Shown here in pieces: positions 10,121 to 20,890 of a stretch of DNA of 64,000 nucleotides; position 1 is the stretch's first letter; each line of letters starts with the position of its first letter. Source of the stretch: Phaonia tiefii. Taxonomy: Eukaryota > Arthropoda > Insecta > Diptera > Muscidae. The notes beneath the pieces were generated by a model. The model was not told the DNA's origin. It worked only from the letters and a program-made list of their open reading frames with translations, and did not search any database. The stretch lies in NCBI GenBank assembly GCA_963931995.1, contig OZ008371.1:31796726-31860725 (forward strand), read 5' to 3'. The translations under genes were made by a program, and so were the position numbers.

Positions 10121-11875
10121 TTAAATTCCCTTGCTTGTAGAAATGATTCAAATTACCAGGCCGTCGAGCTGAAACAACTAGTCGCAGATCACTTCAAACT
10201 GCAATCGATTACATCAGACCTCCGCTAGTTGCATCAAACCGCATTAGGTTGCCTCAAACTACAGTAGCTTTCAAAATACTATCACACCGAACGACGTGTT
10301 GTGCGTGGTTAAGTGCTTAAGTAATTGGCAGTCGTTCCATTTTAAATTGATCTCAACACTTTAAGGTAACGACGAAAAAGAACAGTCACATTTACCGAAA
10401 AGCGAAATCGCTTTGATTTATTTCGCATTAAATTAAGAGAAACATGTTGCATTTAATATACGTTGTGTATTTATGTTGCAAATAGTCCGCGCCGCACTCG
10501 CTAGCCAACTCTAATGGACCTTGACATATCAACTGCAATTCCAATTCATATCAATTAAATTAAATTTATTGCAAAATGAAATATATATAATGTTTTGTTT
10601 GTTGTTGCTGTTGTTGGCATATATTTAGTATTACGACAACAACATCAACAACAAGAACGCTCCACAAATGGTATAAATACAAATCGATATGCGAGCTATT
10701 TGCGGTTTGGGTTAGGAAACGACGGATTCAGTCAGTCAGATTGGTGTGATTATCTGGCGAACAAAATCACCAATACAAATTGTAAATGCAGTAAATAAAT
10801 CACAGCACACCAAATATCGGCAAAGAGAACCAAAACAACAACAGCAACAAATATCGCAACAAAAAAGAACTAAATCCAAACGAACCGAGAAATATGTGGA
10901 ACATATGCTAAGGCACTTGGCCGCGGCAAAAGCACCAACCAGCCTCATGGAATTCACACGTTTTTCATTCAGAAAATCTATAGCTATTTGACGGTTTGAG
11001 AGATTTAATTTAATGTGTGAAAGATCTGTGTAAAAATGTCCAACAAGAAAATAGAACCGCAAAGTGTTGAACGGAAAAGCTGTAGAAATATTTCGAAAAT
11101 TCTTTTTGTTTCTCAGTGAAATAGCTGAGAAGAAACGCCGCGCACCGCTGATGTCGCTAAAGAATATTACAATTTTCCCAACTCTCTATCATCACACAAT
11201 CATTCATCAAAGTGTAAATACCATTCGGTTTTTGTTCATTGAAGAAACGAAGATTTCAGGATATCAGTTCTTGTTGTAGCTGGTTTATATGTTTGGAGTG
11301 CATATAGAGCTTTGCAGTGCTAATGCTAATATTACAAATGCCCCTGATGTACAGTGGTTAACTACTACCCAGCAAACACTTTGAAAAGCCATATTCGAAA
11401 TGTTTAGCAATTGGACCGATACAAGTGCTATTAATATTGAATGCAAAAACCAATTAATTTTCGATCAGGTTCGCAAACAAGAAGGATGCATCCAAGGAAG
11501 CAAACAATCACTAAGCTGTTACAGGTAAAGTCAGTGAAATAGGGCGCAATCGCTGTTTAAATTAATATGGGTTGTCGCGGAAAAGAATCACATGTTTTGT
11601 GGTGCAAATTCATCATATTTTCCCACTGGCGAATTTTCCCAATGGCGAAGTGGAAATGGAAATATTCTGAAACACTTTTTCAATAATGACAAAGAAGAAG
11701 TGAAAATCTGTGATACACTTTTCCATTGTTGCTCAGAGATACTATGTCTTTATTCTATCCTAAGGGCAGTTATAATTAATTTCACCGGAATCTAGGGAGA
11801 TTTGCCTAGAAATATTCAACGATTAAGTAAGTTAGAACCGCATTCTTTGCTGTTAGTTGGTTGTCTTATAAAAAT
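10121..11875. other. Unassigned stretch with promoter-like and CAA-rich segment
   Basis: No protein family found. 10597-10660 is rich in TTG then CAA triplets. 10672-10740 has TATA- and initiator-like motifs (separate entry). 10826-10870 is CAA-rich, like many fly 5' UTRs. The ORFs at 10746-10991 and 11064-11279 are short and unrecognised. This is the part of the window most likely to be ordinary host intergenic or UTR sequence. Confidence 0.4.
10672..10740 (+). promoter_or_regulatory. Weak core-promoter-like site
   Basis: TATAAATA at 10672-10679 and a fly-type initiator TCAGTC within attcagtcagtcagattggt at 10728, followed by a CAA-rich leader-like sequence. The spacing (about 58 bp) is longer than the usual 25-32 bp, and no coding start is recognised downstream, so the call is speculative. 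Confidence 0.18.
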
Positions 11876-12152
11876 TCAGTGGGTGGTGCAATGGTTGGTG
11901 TGCGGCGATCTTGTACACGAGAACGTGGGTTCGGTCCCTGCTCAGACCACTATATATTTCTTTCGACGACGGTCACCTAGCTTAGTGATGGCGACACTAT
12001 CGAGTCCCAATCCATGAAAAACCTTCTTAGAATAATGTTCGGAACCGGTGTAAAACTGTAGGTCCCAATCAATCAGTGTAAAAAGCGCACATCTCACTGA
12101 TTGTGACAAGCTCTCGTCAATCGCTTCATGGGATGTTATGGGACACCTTTTT
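11876..12152 (+). mobile_element. tRNA-derived SINE, copy S3
   Basis: Head ggtggtgcaatggttggtgt, box B gggttcggtccc, body cggtcacctagcttagtgat and cggaaccggtgtaaaactgt, end ggatgttatgggacacc plus T-run. It sits directly 5' of the RTE element. Confidence 0.8.
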
Positions 12153-12179
12153 TCACAATACTTGGTACTTGGTAATTGA

Positions 12180-14429
12180 TGGTAGGCACTCATCCAGTGT
12201 AATGGACGTACGAGTGATCAGAGGTGCTAACATCGATTCTGATCAGCAAAGCTGCAAAGATTCGCCCAAGATTAAGTAGAGCGAATACTGTACGAAACCA
12301 GACGCAGAGGAAGCTGGACAGGGGAAAGCTGCAATTACCAGAGGTAGCCACAGCCTACTAAAGGAAGCTCAAGCACCTTTTGGCACAGAAACCACCCCCT
12401 CCCGATGACGATCCTGATGCGCAGTGGAAACACATTTCCGACCCTATAAAAACTGCCGCAACAACCGTACTTGGTTTCGAAAAACCGCTTCGCAATAAAC
12501 CGTCGTACGATGAAGAGTGTCGCATTGAAAATAACTAAAAGAACTCTGCACGTGTGGTAATGCTTCTGTCAATCGCAACGCGAGCTGCAACTGAGCGGTA
12601 TAGGGAGAAGAGAAAGGAGATAAACCGTCTCTTTAGGCGTAAGAAACGGCAGTGGAGAAAGCACGAGAGTGAGAAAATTGAGACATACAGAAGGAAGAAC
12701 GAAGCCCGAAAATTCTACCAAAAAGTTAAAAACGGAACTAATGGACATGGTTAGGTGGGCAAGGACGGAAATCTCGTCGCAGATGTGCAGAGCATGTTGG
12801 GAATATGGAGAGAGCATTTCTCCGCGCTACGAGTACCTGAGATACCCAATGACGATGGGACAATCGATCACAATATGGACGACGACGTCGATTGGCCACC
12901 TCCAAACCAAGACGAGGTCAGAACAGCTATTGCTCGGCATAAGAACAACAAAGCCGCAGGATCCGATGGATTACCGGCGAAGCTTTTTAAGGCTGGCGGC
13001 GACGAGCTGATAAGGTGCATGCATCAGCTCATTAGCAAAATTTGGTTAGATAAATGCATGTGTACTATGTCCCACATTTAAAAAGGTGACCCGAGTATCT
13101 GAGCCAACTACCGTGGAATAAGCCTTTTATCCATAGCATATAAGGTCCTATCAAGTATAATGTGCGAAAGACTAAATCCAATTATCGCTGACCTGATTGG
13201 ACCATACCAGTGTGGCTTTAGGCCTGGAAAATCGACAACTGACCAGATTTCCACGCTACGCCAAATCCTGGAGAAGACACAAGAAAAACAAATCGACACC
13301 TATCACCTATTTATCGATTATAAAGCGGCCTTCGATAGTCCGGTACGGGAGAAACTCGATGAAGCAATGTCTGAGCTTGGTATTCCTGCAAAACTCATAC
13401 GCCTTTGCAGGATGACCTTGACGAACACCAAATCCTCAGTGAAAGTAGGTAAGTATCTAACCGAACCTTTCGAAACTAAGCGAGGCCTTAGGCAAGGCGA
13501 CACCCTATAGTGCGATATCTTTAACATCGTAATGGAGATCATTATGAGAAAAGCTGCAGTTAACATGAATAAAACCATCAGCAGCAAAAGTCACATGCTG
13601 CTCGCGTATGCTAATGATATAGATATCATTGGGCGCACAATTAGAGAAGTTACTGCGGTTTTTTCGAGAATTCAGAATGAGTCAGCAAAAGTTGTAAATG
13701 AGGATAAGACAAAATTAATGGTTTCAACGAACAGGGCCTCCACATGATTAGACCAAAGCGTGAGCGTTGATAACTATTATAACTTCGAGGTAGTGGACGA
13801 ATTTATATACATCGGATATACCGTGAACAAAAGCAGCCTTGAGATCAAGCGGAGAATTGTGCTTGCGAATAGATGTTATTTTGGGCTAAGCAAGCACTTT
13901 AGAGATAAAGCCCTCTCTCGAGTAACAAAAGTCCAGCTGTACCAGACTCTCATTCAACCTGTCTTGCTTTATGGCGTAGAATCCTGGGTCCTATCGCAAG
14001 CAGACGAAACTTCTGTAGGTGTCTTCGAGAGAAAAATACTCCGAAAAATGTATGGCCCTATAGTGCACAACGGCGAGTATCGGCGACGCATGAATCATGA
14101 GCTGTATGAGCTTTATCCTGACATTGACATAGTTAAGCGGATCAAGATAACGCGATTGCGCTGGCTAGGCCATGTCAGTAAAATGGATGCAGACGAACCA
14201 GCACGAGGGGTTTTCGAAACCGAACTCGAAGGAAGACGAAAAATAGGAAGACCAAGACTCCGCTAGAGGGATCAGGTTGACGAATTCCTGCGTACACTTG
14301 GTATTGCCAACTGGAGAAATAAAGCAAAAGATCGAACTGGTTGGCGAAATATGTTATCTTCGTTTTGTGAGGTCCCTGACCCCCCGGGGTTGACCGAGAC
14401 CGGATAAGTAAGTAAGTAAGTAAGTAAGT
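12180..14429 (+). mobile_element. RTE-clade LINE, nearly complete 3' two-thirds, degraded
   Basis: Begins inside the endonuclease domain (MDVRVIRGANIDSD), then a connector (KPSYDEECRIEN), then the RT: KAAGSDGLPAKLFKAGG, YRGISLLSIAYKVLS, CGFRPGKSTTDQI, motif A IDYKAAFDS (about 13311), motif B RGLRQGDTL followed by a TAG stop at 13508, and motif C AYANDIDIIG (about 13603), where YADD has become YAND. The C-terminal part runs VVDEFIYIGYTV ... LLYGVESW ... LRWLGHVSKMD ... GRRKIGRPRLR, stop at 14264. The 3' end is a (GTAA)n tail. Several stops and frameshifts make it inactive. Confidence 0.9.
14406..14429 (+). repeat. (GTAA)n 3' tail of the RTE element
   Basis: About six AGTA/GTAA units follow the conserved end ggttgaccgagaccggat. 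RTE elements commonly end in short tandem repeats rather than poly(A). The related fragment at 29790-30470 ends in the same ggataagta without expansion. Confidence 0.75.
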
Positions 14430-15023
14430 TTTCTTCCCTGGTATCGCTGATTCGGAGCACGCGTTGTTACTGACTGTTTAGTACACGCTGAAACATATCG
14501 GCCCCCGATACATATTGCAGGAAACTTGTCCATGTTTGCAAGCACTGTTTTCATGAATTGAAGATTTGCTGCCTTATTGGTTCTTTGTCGTCTTTCTCGT
14601 ATTTGTTTTTAGCAGTTTTCAACCAAATATCCACATTTGGTTCTCAAAACCATATATTAAAGCCCATGAATCATTGTCTCTCAAACAGGTTTATTGTATA
14701 GAAAACACAATATGTTTGTCGCGTATAGTAAACACGTTATATTTGCTTCCAAACAACAAAAAAGATATATTTTTCAGCGTGTAGCCATACGTGCAGCCTC
14801 TTTTTCTTCAGTTTCAATGCGACATTCTTTGTCGTACCATGGCTTATCCTTCTGCGGTGTTTGATAGCTAAGTTCAGTGCTTACACCGATTTCCAAAGAA
14901 TAGGAGATGTGCTTCCACTGCGATTTGTGGCCATCGGGAGGAAGAGTATTCTGCTCTAGCAGGAGAGTGGGCTTTTGTTGAAAGGGCGTTGATAACTCCG
15001 GTGTTGTAGCTTATGGATATCTA
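14430..15023 (-). pseudogene. Antisense RTE connector fragment, split by short A
   Basis: Read on the minus strand from 15023: DIHKLQ, then after a shift PFQQKPTLLLEQNTLPPDGH, QWKHISYSLEIG, KPWYDKECRIETEEKEAARM, then across the inserted A element TKQSVTTRAPNQRYQGRK. This aligns with the endonuclease-RT connector of the + strand RTE copy (QWKHISDPI, KPSYDEECRIEN, LSIATRAATERYREK). Removing 14484-14781 restores collinearity. The fragment abuts the (GTAA)n tail. Confidence 0.78.
14484..14781 (-). mobile_element. A element, short form, in RTE fragment
   Basis: Terminal inverted repeats CACGCTGAAAC and TTTTCAGCGTG, flanked by TA on both sides (14482-14483, 14782-14783). The interior matches the short A consensus in reverse (gcaggaaacttgtccatgtttgcaag, cacaatatgtttgtc). 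The host RTE sequence continues on both sides. Confidence 0.86.
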
Positions 15024-16241
15024 CGCGCTGAAAATATGGCCTCTTTAAGATATTCTCACAAACATATTATGCAGGAACCATGTATACGTTTGGAACATAC
15101 GTCAAACATTCATATATTTGCATGTCCTAAACTTACTTGTATTTAAATGCAAACAGTATCTTGTTTACTGACAAACATATGTGCTTTTACGTGGACGCAT
15201 ATGCGTTCTGCATTCCAAACATCCATATACTTACGTGGAAGCATTCGTGGGTTTCCCCGAAACCTACATATACTTACGTGGAAACATATGCGAGTTTCCT
15301 CCCAAATATAATAATATTTAGAAACGAATTATTCTTCGATTTCAATTTATATGTATTATTTATTATAATTAATTTTGACAATATAAATCCACATTTATAA
15401 ATAATTAATACAAAATATTAATAGATTTAAAACGGCTCTTTTTTACATTTATTTGCATTGAATGTATTATTTGTATTTGTTTCATGAAATGAGAATCTGC
15501 TGCTCTTTCGCTTCTCCTTTCTGTGTTGACTGTCACGTTTTTGTTTTCGGAAGGTTTCAACTATGCGTTGGTTATCACTATGCGTTGGTACACGAAAAAT
15601 ATACTTATATACAAATCTAGTTCATGGAAGGCAAACGTGTATTAATTACCTGAATTTTTATTCATTATATTTCTTCTATTATATTTCTAAAATGGTTCGC
15701 CATTCCGATTTTTTTAGTAGAGGCTCTGGCAGAGAAAGGGATTCACGTTGTTGGCCTCTCCAGTTTCCTTTCACGAAATCGTTTCTCACTTTGGTAGCAC
15801 ACATAAATACACATGAACAACCACATACACAAAAACCAAAGCAACATCACAAACCCTTTAACCGTCCGAGCGTTTGTTTATAAAGTTTCCACTGATCAAG
15901 GGCTTCTGATATCCTCTGTCCGATGAACCATTGACGACTGAATACATGAAACTAAAACGCAATACATCACTCAAAATAAGAAACACTGACTTCATCTGCA
16001 ATTTACACGCTCAATTGGGGATATATTTATGAATGACTCACTGAGAGAATAATGCAAAAATACAGACACACTCTTACAAGATATACACACTAGTTGCCCC
16101 TCTTTTATTATCTTGTATCACAAACACAAACATATTTGGGTCCCAAACACATGTGTTTTAACGTATTAATCATTGCGTCTCAAACATGTAATATTGAATA
16201 GCAAACACAATGCGTTTGGGCACAAGCATATTTTATTTGCC
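15024..16241 (-). mobile_element. A element, long form
   Basis: Starts CGCGCTGAAAA after TA at 15022-15023. Contains the A-long 3' part with three related motifs around tacttacgtggaaacatatg (15220-15290), the gagaaactattttgagg-equivalent region (15780), tcgtcaatggttcatcgg in reverse (15905-15945), and the 5' part in reverse to about 16241, where the other terminal repeat is lost. About 1.2 kb without a conserved ORF. It gives the uninterrupted reference for the A copies that carry insertions. Confidence 0.8.
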
Positions 16242-17124
16242 CTGCCACGTCTTTGTCAAAATGTCATCGATAATTTCATGGCAAGAGTAAGGGCGTGTGA
16301 TCACAACAGCCTCGTGACCATTTGCCAGATATTTTATTCCATACTTAATATCCGAAGATATCTAGTTTACACTGCAAAAAAAATATTAATATTAAAAGTA
16401 GGCTCTTGTTTTAAAATAAAATCCTACACTTTTATTGGGACACGCTTTACTTTTAATCTAGCAGAGGCCAGGGCAACTCTCAATTAATGTCTCCGTGGCA
16501 TTTAAAGTGTATAATCACTTGATTTCGAAGGCCAATTCGAAGTTCCAAATCTTCTCGTTGAACCACTGTGCTTCTCTTTGTATTATGTTGATAGTCATGA
16601 TAAGTGTAACGTTCTGCTGATGCAGAGTGTTAACAGAATACATTCAGCAATTTTTGCTCGACGATGAATGATGTTTCTCTTGATGGATCAACATCGTAAG
16701 CGATCTCACACCTTTAAGTGTTCATATCAAAAACAAAAATAGCCTTCATAAATCTTACAAAAATGCCACAATATTTTACTACACTAACGAAAAATCCCCA
16801 TCGATATTTATGTATTGATGGTTTACTATAATAAGTATTGAGCAAAAGCAGACGGCGGGTGTTATGCATTTTAAGACAACGAGGCAAACAAATGGTAACA
16901 AATTGAGGTTAGGTGATCCATAAGGTATATCAGAGATCAGAATTCATAAAATCCATTCGAAAGAAACATCAGATCACATGTAAATTGCTATGATTTTTTG
17001 GTAAATTTCTGGGGATTAACAGATGTTACGGGTAATTGTTTAACAGCAAAGAACAACCTAAGGAATTGCGTGGAAGAGTTTGAAAGGGGAACAAATTGAA
17101 AATTGAAGATATAAGAAGGATATA
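16242..17124. other. Unassigned stretch
   Basis: No recognised repeat, ORF or terminal structure. Includes poly-A/T runs and one moderately GC-richer patch (16480-16700) with no protein similarity I can name. Confidence 0.5.
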
Positions 17125-17163
17125 AAGGCTGTCTCAGTAAGATTGCACTTTTTAATTTAGTCT
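17125..17163 (+). mobile_element. M2 mariner 5' terminus
   Basis: After a TA at 17123-17124 the sequence aaggctgtctcagtaagatt then gcacttttt is the M2 terminal inverted repeat (compare 48932 and 40919). Only about 40 bp remain before a B element begins inside the M2 leader T-run; the rest of M2 is absent beyond the B. Confidence 0.65.
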
Positions 17164-17900
17164 AATTTTTTTGATATGTTAACATTTATAGGCCCGGCTA
17201 GGGCAATCTATCAAAGTGAACATATGCAAACAATACACAGCGTTAGCATCACATACGTGGTTGTTGTACAACAAAAGTCTTTGCCTGAAAACAAATAAGT
17301 CTGATGGTATTGATGTAGCGACAGCGAGCATACAAGCAGGTCGTCGTCACCAAAGATATTGAATAGTATAGAGAACTCATGGGTGGCCGTCGGTGGTGCA
17401 ATGGTTAGTGTGCGCGGCTCTTGTACATGAGATCCTGAGTTCGAACCCTGCTCTGACCACCTTCAAAATTTCTTTCGCCGGCGGTCACCTCGCATAGTGA
17501 CGGCGACACTATCGAGTATATAGCCCAATCAGTGAGTGAAAACTGGAAAGCGCACAGCTCAGTGACTGTGAGAAGTTCTCCCCGGTCCCTGCATGGGATG
17601 TAATGGGAAACCATTTATTTTTTTTAGAGAACTCATGGAACGAATTGTATGACTCAAAATTGTATGGCTCTTTGCCTGAAAATAAATAAGTATGGTGGTA
17701 TTAATGTAGCGGCAGCGAACAAACAAGCAGGTAATCGTCGCCAAAAAGTACTGAATAGTATAGAGACCTCTTGAACGAATTGCATGACTCAAAAGTACTG
17801 GCGACATCTGTTGAATGATTCATAGTTCATAGTTTTCATGTCAAACATTGGTGCCATTTGATTTGTTTTTAATATTTTTATGAATCTAAGTAAAACATTA
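17164..17900 (+). mobile_element. B element, with internal duplication and SINE S4 inserted
   Basis: 5' end tttttgatatgttaacattt, then the standard interior to tatagagaactcatgg, where SINE S4 is inserted. After the SINE, B resumes, then repeats the segment from ttgcctgaaaataa through gaacgaattg (17666-17790), an internal tandem duplication. The 3' end is missing. Confidence 0.78.
17383..17625 (+). mobile_element. tRNA-derived SINE, copy S4, with target duplication
   Basis: Flanked by the 13-bp direct repeat agagaactcatgg (17370-17382 and 17626-17638), a sequence present once in other B copies, so this is a clear retrotransposition target duplication. Head box A ggtggtgcaatggttagtgt and box B gagttcgaaccc. 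The central part (atgaaaaag... through gtaggtccc) is deleted relative to S6. Confidence 0.92.
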
Positions 17901-19015
17901 ATCGATCAGTCATATATTCATATAAGTCCACTTAGGCTTGAATGACCTCGGTACCACAAATTCTTCTTATGTTTTCTTCTTATGTTTTAAATTATACTTG
18001 TACTTTTTATATGTAATACATAGTATGTGTAACAAACCATGATTGCAACATCTAAAGAAAAACTATTAAAACTTAATAACAGACACTGGGGTAAGACTTT
18101 AGCTACATGATGAAATTGAAAATAATTTCCATCAACTAAATCTATCTGCTGCAGCAAAATCAGTAAATGCAGCAGCAAGATTAAAACTCAAATCACTATC
18201 AGCCGAAAACAAAATAGAGGCCGCCGCTGACGTTGTCGAAACTGAAATTTGTTTTATTACAAATCTTGTTAACAAGCTCTATAACAATCTCCCATATGAA
18301 ACATTTATAACATTATGTAGTTTCGGTTGTTTTTTGTTTTTTTTTTTTTAAATTAATTTGAAAAACGCAGTCACTACATACGCCGCCTAAAATGTACAAG
18401 CAACTTACAACAGCCGACAAATTTGAAACCTTAAACAAAAAAAAATATAAACAAAAATTTTAATGAATTTTGTTAGATTTTCGTTGGACAAATCTTTCTA
18501 TTACATTACTTTACGCCTCGGAACATATGTGGCAACAAGCGAGATATCTTTCGCGCTTACTGCATTACTTGAAAAACTGCAAATCAAAAGTAATTTTCTA
18601 CAAGTGCCAAAATGTTGACAAACGATAATGTTGAAAACACGCAAATCCGCCGGCGAACAACTTGTTACCATACAGGAACATTTTTCATTTGTATGGTGAA
18701 AAAAAGAACACAAATTTGAATAGATCATAACACCAGGAGTGGCCAAATGCGAAATAGGAATTTCACTAACTAACTTGCTTCAATGCCAATGGGAAACTTT
18801 CTTGGGCATCCCAATTACAAGTCACATTCTAGTGTCTGCACTTAAAACAATGACAGTTATGGATTCATATTCCTAAACCCCTGGCTTGGTTACAATATCG
18901 GTCGTCTAAGTTTCTTGTGGTTACAGCCAACTTACTATGAGGGCAGTGTGAAAATTCCGTGACATTTTGAACTGCTCTCGTAGTTAATTCAAGTTAAATG
19001 CAACTCCTGTTAACT
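17901..19015. other. Unassigned stretch
   Basis: No family repeat. A weak coding-like segment around 18120-18245 (AAAKSVNAAARLKLKSLSAE with flanking stops) matches no family I recognise. Confidence 0.45.
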
Positions 19016-19262
19016 ACACGCTGAAAATAATCAGCCCCAGCAACATATTGCAGGAACCATGTACATATTTGCAGACGCTGTCTTCGTGAATTGACAATGT
19101 GTTGCTTTTTATATCGTTTTTGTGTGTCACGTTATTGTTTTCAGCAGTTTTTAATAAACAAACCCACATTTGGGTCACAAATACATATATTGTTGCCTAT
19201 TAATCATTGTTTCCCAAACATGCAAGTATATCATATTTGCAGCAAGCTACAAGAAACAAGAA
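19016..19262 (-). mobile_element. A element, short form, 5' part truncated
   Basis: TA then CACGCTGAAAATAATCAGCC, followed by the short-A interior in reverse (ttgcaggaaccatgtacat, cccacatttgggtcacaaat). It ends at the caagctacaag region without the second terminal repeat. Confidence 0.8.
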
Positions 19263-19717
19263 ATAAATGATTATTTTGTCGGGTACGTCCAGAAAAAATT
19301 TACAAAACTAACAGAAATACTAGGTGTGGCAAAAGTAATCACCCTACCACCCTATAACTTTTGAAAATGGCGCCAAATGTCAATTCGGTTTCGACATTTG
19401 TGAAGTAAACAAGGACAGATGGGTTTAGACCGCAAGAACTCGGAATAATTGTTTCCATTTTTTACGCAACTATTCCTCGATTATGTTGGCGAAGCGAGAA
19501 TTTTATTGCAGATTTCTTGGCCATCCGGCACCAACTGGACAAACAATGCTGCGTTTGGCAACTCTTCTCGAAGAGACTGGAGCAACACGAGATCTTCCCA
19601 CGGCTGGACAAAATAATCGTTTCTGGGACACCGAAAATTCGTGTATCACCCACGAAAAACCATTACACAATCACAGAAAAATTCGGTTGAGACAGTCGAA
19701 TTAGCCGTAACAAAATT

Positions 19718-19995
19718 CAGAGGTTGTCACAACCGAATTACAGGTTGGAAAAACATCATCAGAGGTTGACACAACCTAATTGGAGGTTGACACAACCTCA
19801 TTGGAGGTTAACAAAACCTAATTGGAGGTTGACCCAACCCCCTTAGAGGTTGACACAACTTCATTAGAGGTTGACTCAAACTCATTAGAGGTTGTCACAG
19901 CCGAATTAGAGGTTGGCACAACCTCAATAGATGTTGTCACAGCCAAATTAGAGGTTGCCGCAGCCGAATTAGAGGTTGTAACAACCGAATTTCCA
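19718..19995 (+). repeat. 21-bp minisatellite, left arm of F
   Basis: About 13 head-to-tail 21-bp units with period divisible by three. Translated from 19822 it gives heptads LEVDTTS, LEVDSNS, LEVVTAE and variants, ended by a stop at 20009. Most units contain the hyphenated palindrome GGTTG-N3-CAACC. The open frame follows from the period and is not taken as a gene. Confidence 0.8.
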
Positions 19996-20394
19996 TACTG
20001 TCATAAATGAATTATTATAGTTTATTTTTTATTATTAAGTGATGATATATTTTCTTGTATTTTTATAAATGAATCAAAAAGCGAGAAAATAAAGTCATAT
20101 ATATGGGGTAATCTATATAAGTATAATAATAAATTTTGATTTACATGCCTCTGCCAACCTATATTGAAGTCCCGGCCATCATGGGACACCGCACTAATTC
20201 TGACGTGTTGTATCCGTTGCTCTATGGCCAAAGCCGTTTTGTATCCAGACTACCGCATATATATCTGCTGTTGATATCTGCTTAAATAACATCTGCAAAA
20301 TAATACGGTTTAATACAAAATATATTTTACTTACCTTTTTAAATCAATATTTGATTATAAAATGTTAAACGTCAGATTTTAAATACACAGAATT

Positions 20395-20890
20395 ATGTTG
20401 TGGTAACCGAATTGAAAATGAATTCGGTTGTACCTACAGAATTCATGAGAAATCCGGTTACAGCAACCGAATTGACGCCACATTTGGACGTTGCAACCTA
20501 ATTAAGGCTAGGTTCGGTTACTGCAACCGAATTGAACCAAATTCGATAGTTACAACCGAATTGATGTCAAATTCTGTTACTACAACCGAATTGAGATTGG
20601 TTCATGCCAGATTCGGATACCCCGACCAACTAGGTACCAATTTCGGTTGTTGCATCCGAATTAATTTGTAATTCGGTTGTTTTTTAAAAATTTAGTTGAC
20701 TGAGCGAATATAATTGAAGATTCAGTTGTCACAACCGAATCAATTATGAAACGAGGTTGCTTCAACCGAATTTCGGTTGTGGGGACTAAATTCAGTCGTA
20801 ACAACCTCAATCCGGTTGTGGCAACCTCAATTCGTTTGTGGCAACTTCAATTTGGTGGTAACAGCCGAATTTACGGTTGCTACGACCTCT
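20395..20890. repeat. Degenerate aaccgaatt/aattcggtt array, right arm of F
   Basis: About 15 irregularly spaced units combining caaccgaattga and attcggttg, spaced roughly 25-45 bp. They match the left-arm motif but are far more diverged and mixed in orientation. Confidence 0.7.

Larger units (their letters stand above)
9459..10515. mobile_element. Possible hAT-like ends (tentative)
   Basis: TAGAGTTGGGTAG at 9463 and its near inverse CTAGCCAACTCTA at 10501-10513 form a 13-bp inverted pair with one mismatch; hAT termini often start TAGNG. No 8-bp flanking duplication is visible (cagtgtac versus atggacct), and no transposase is seen inside. The interval also holds an RT scrap and SINE S2. Confidence 0.22.

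Noticed and set aside
10736..11062. 108-codon minus-strand Cys-rich ORF
   Set aside because: Low-complexity translation of CAA-rich DNA in reverse; cysteine clusters are an artefact of TTG/TGT repeats.
15137..15400. ORFs with periodic TYVETYA-like words (also 7208-7534, 52668-52988, 58363-58651)
   Set aside because: They recur only inside long A elements, on either strand, and come from the repeated acttacgtggaaaca motif; stops interrupt some copies.
19822..20009. Heptad-repeat protein
   Set aside because: A 21-bp minisatellite gives an open frame by period alone, and an upstream unit has a stop.
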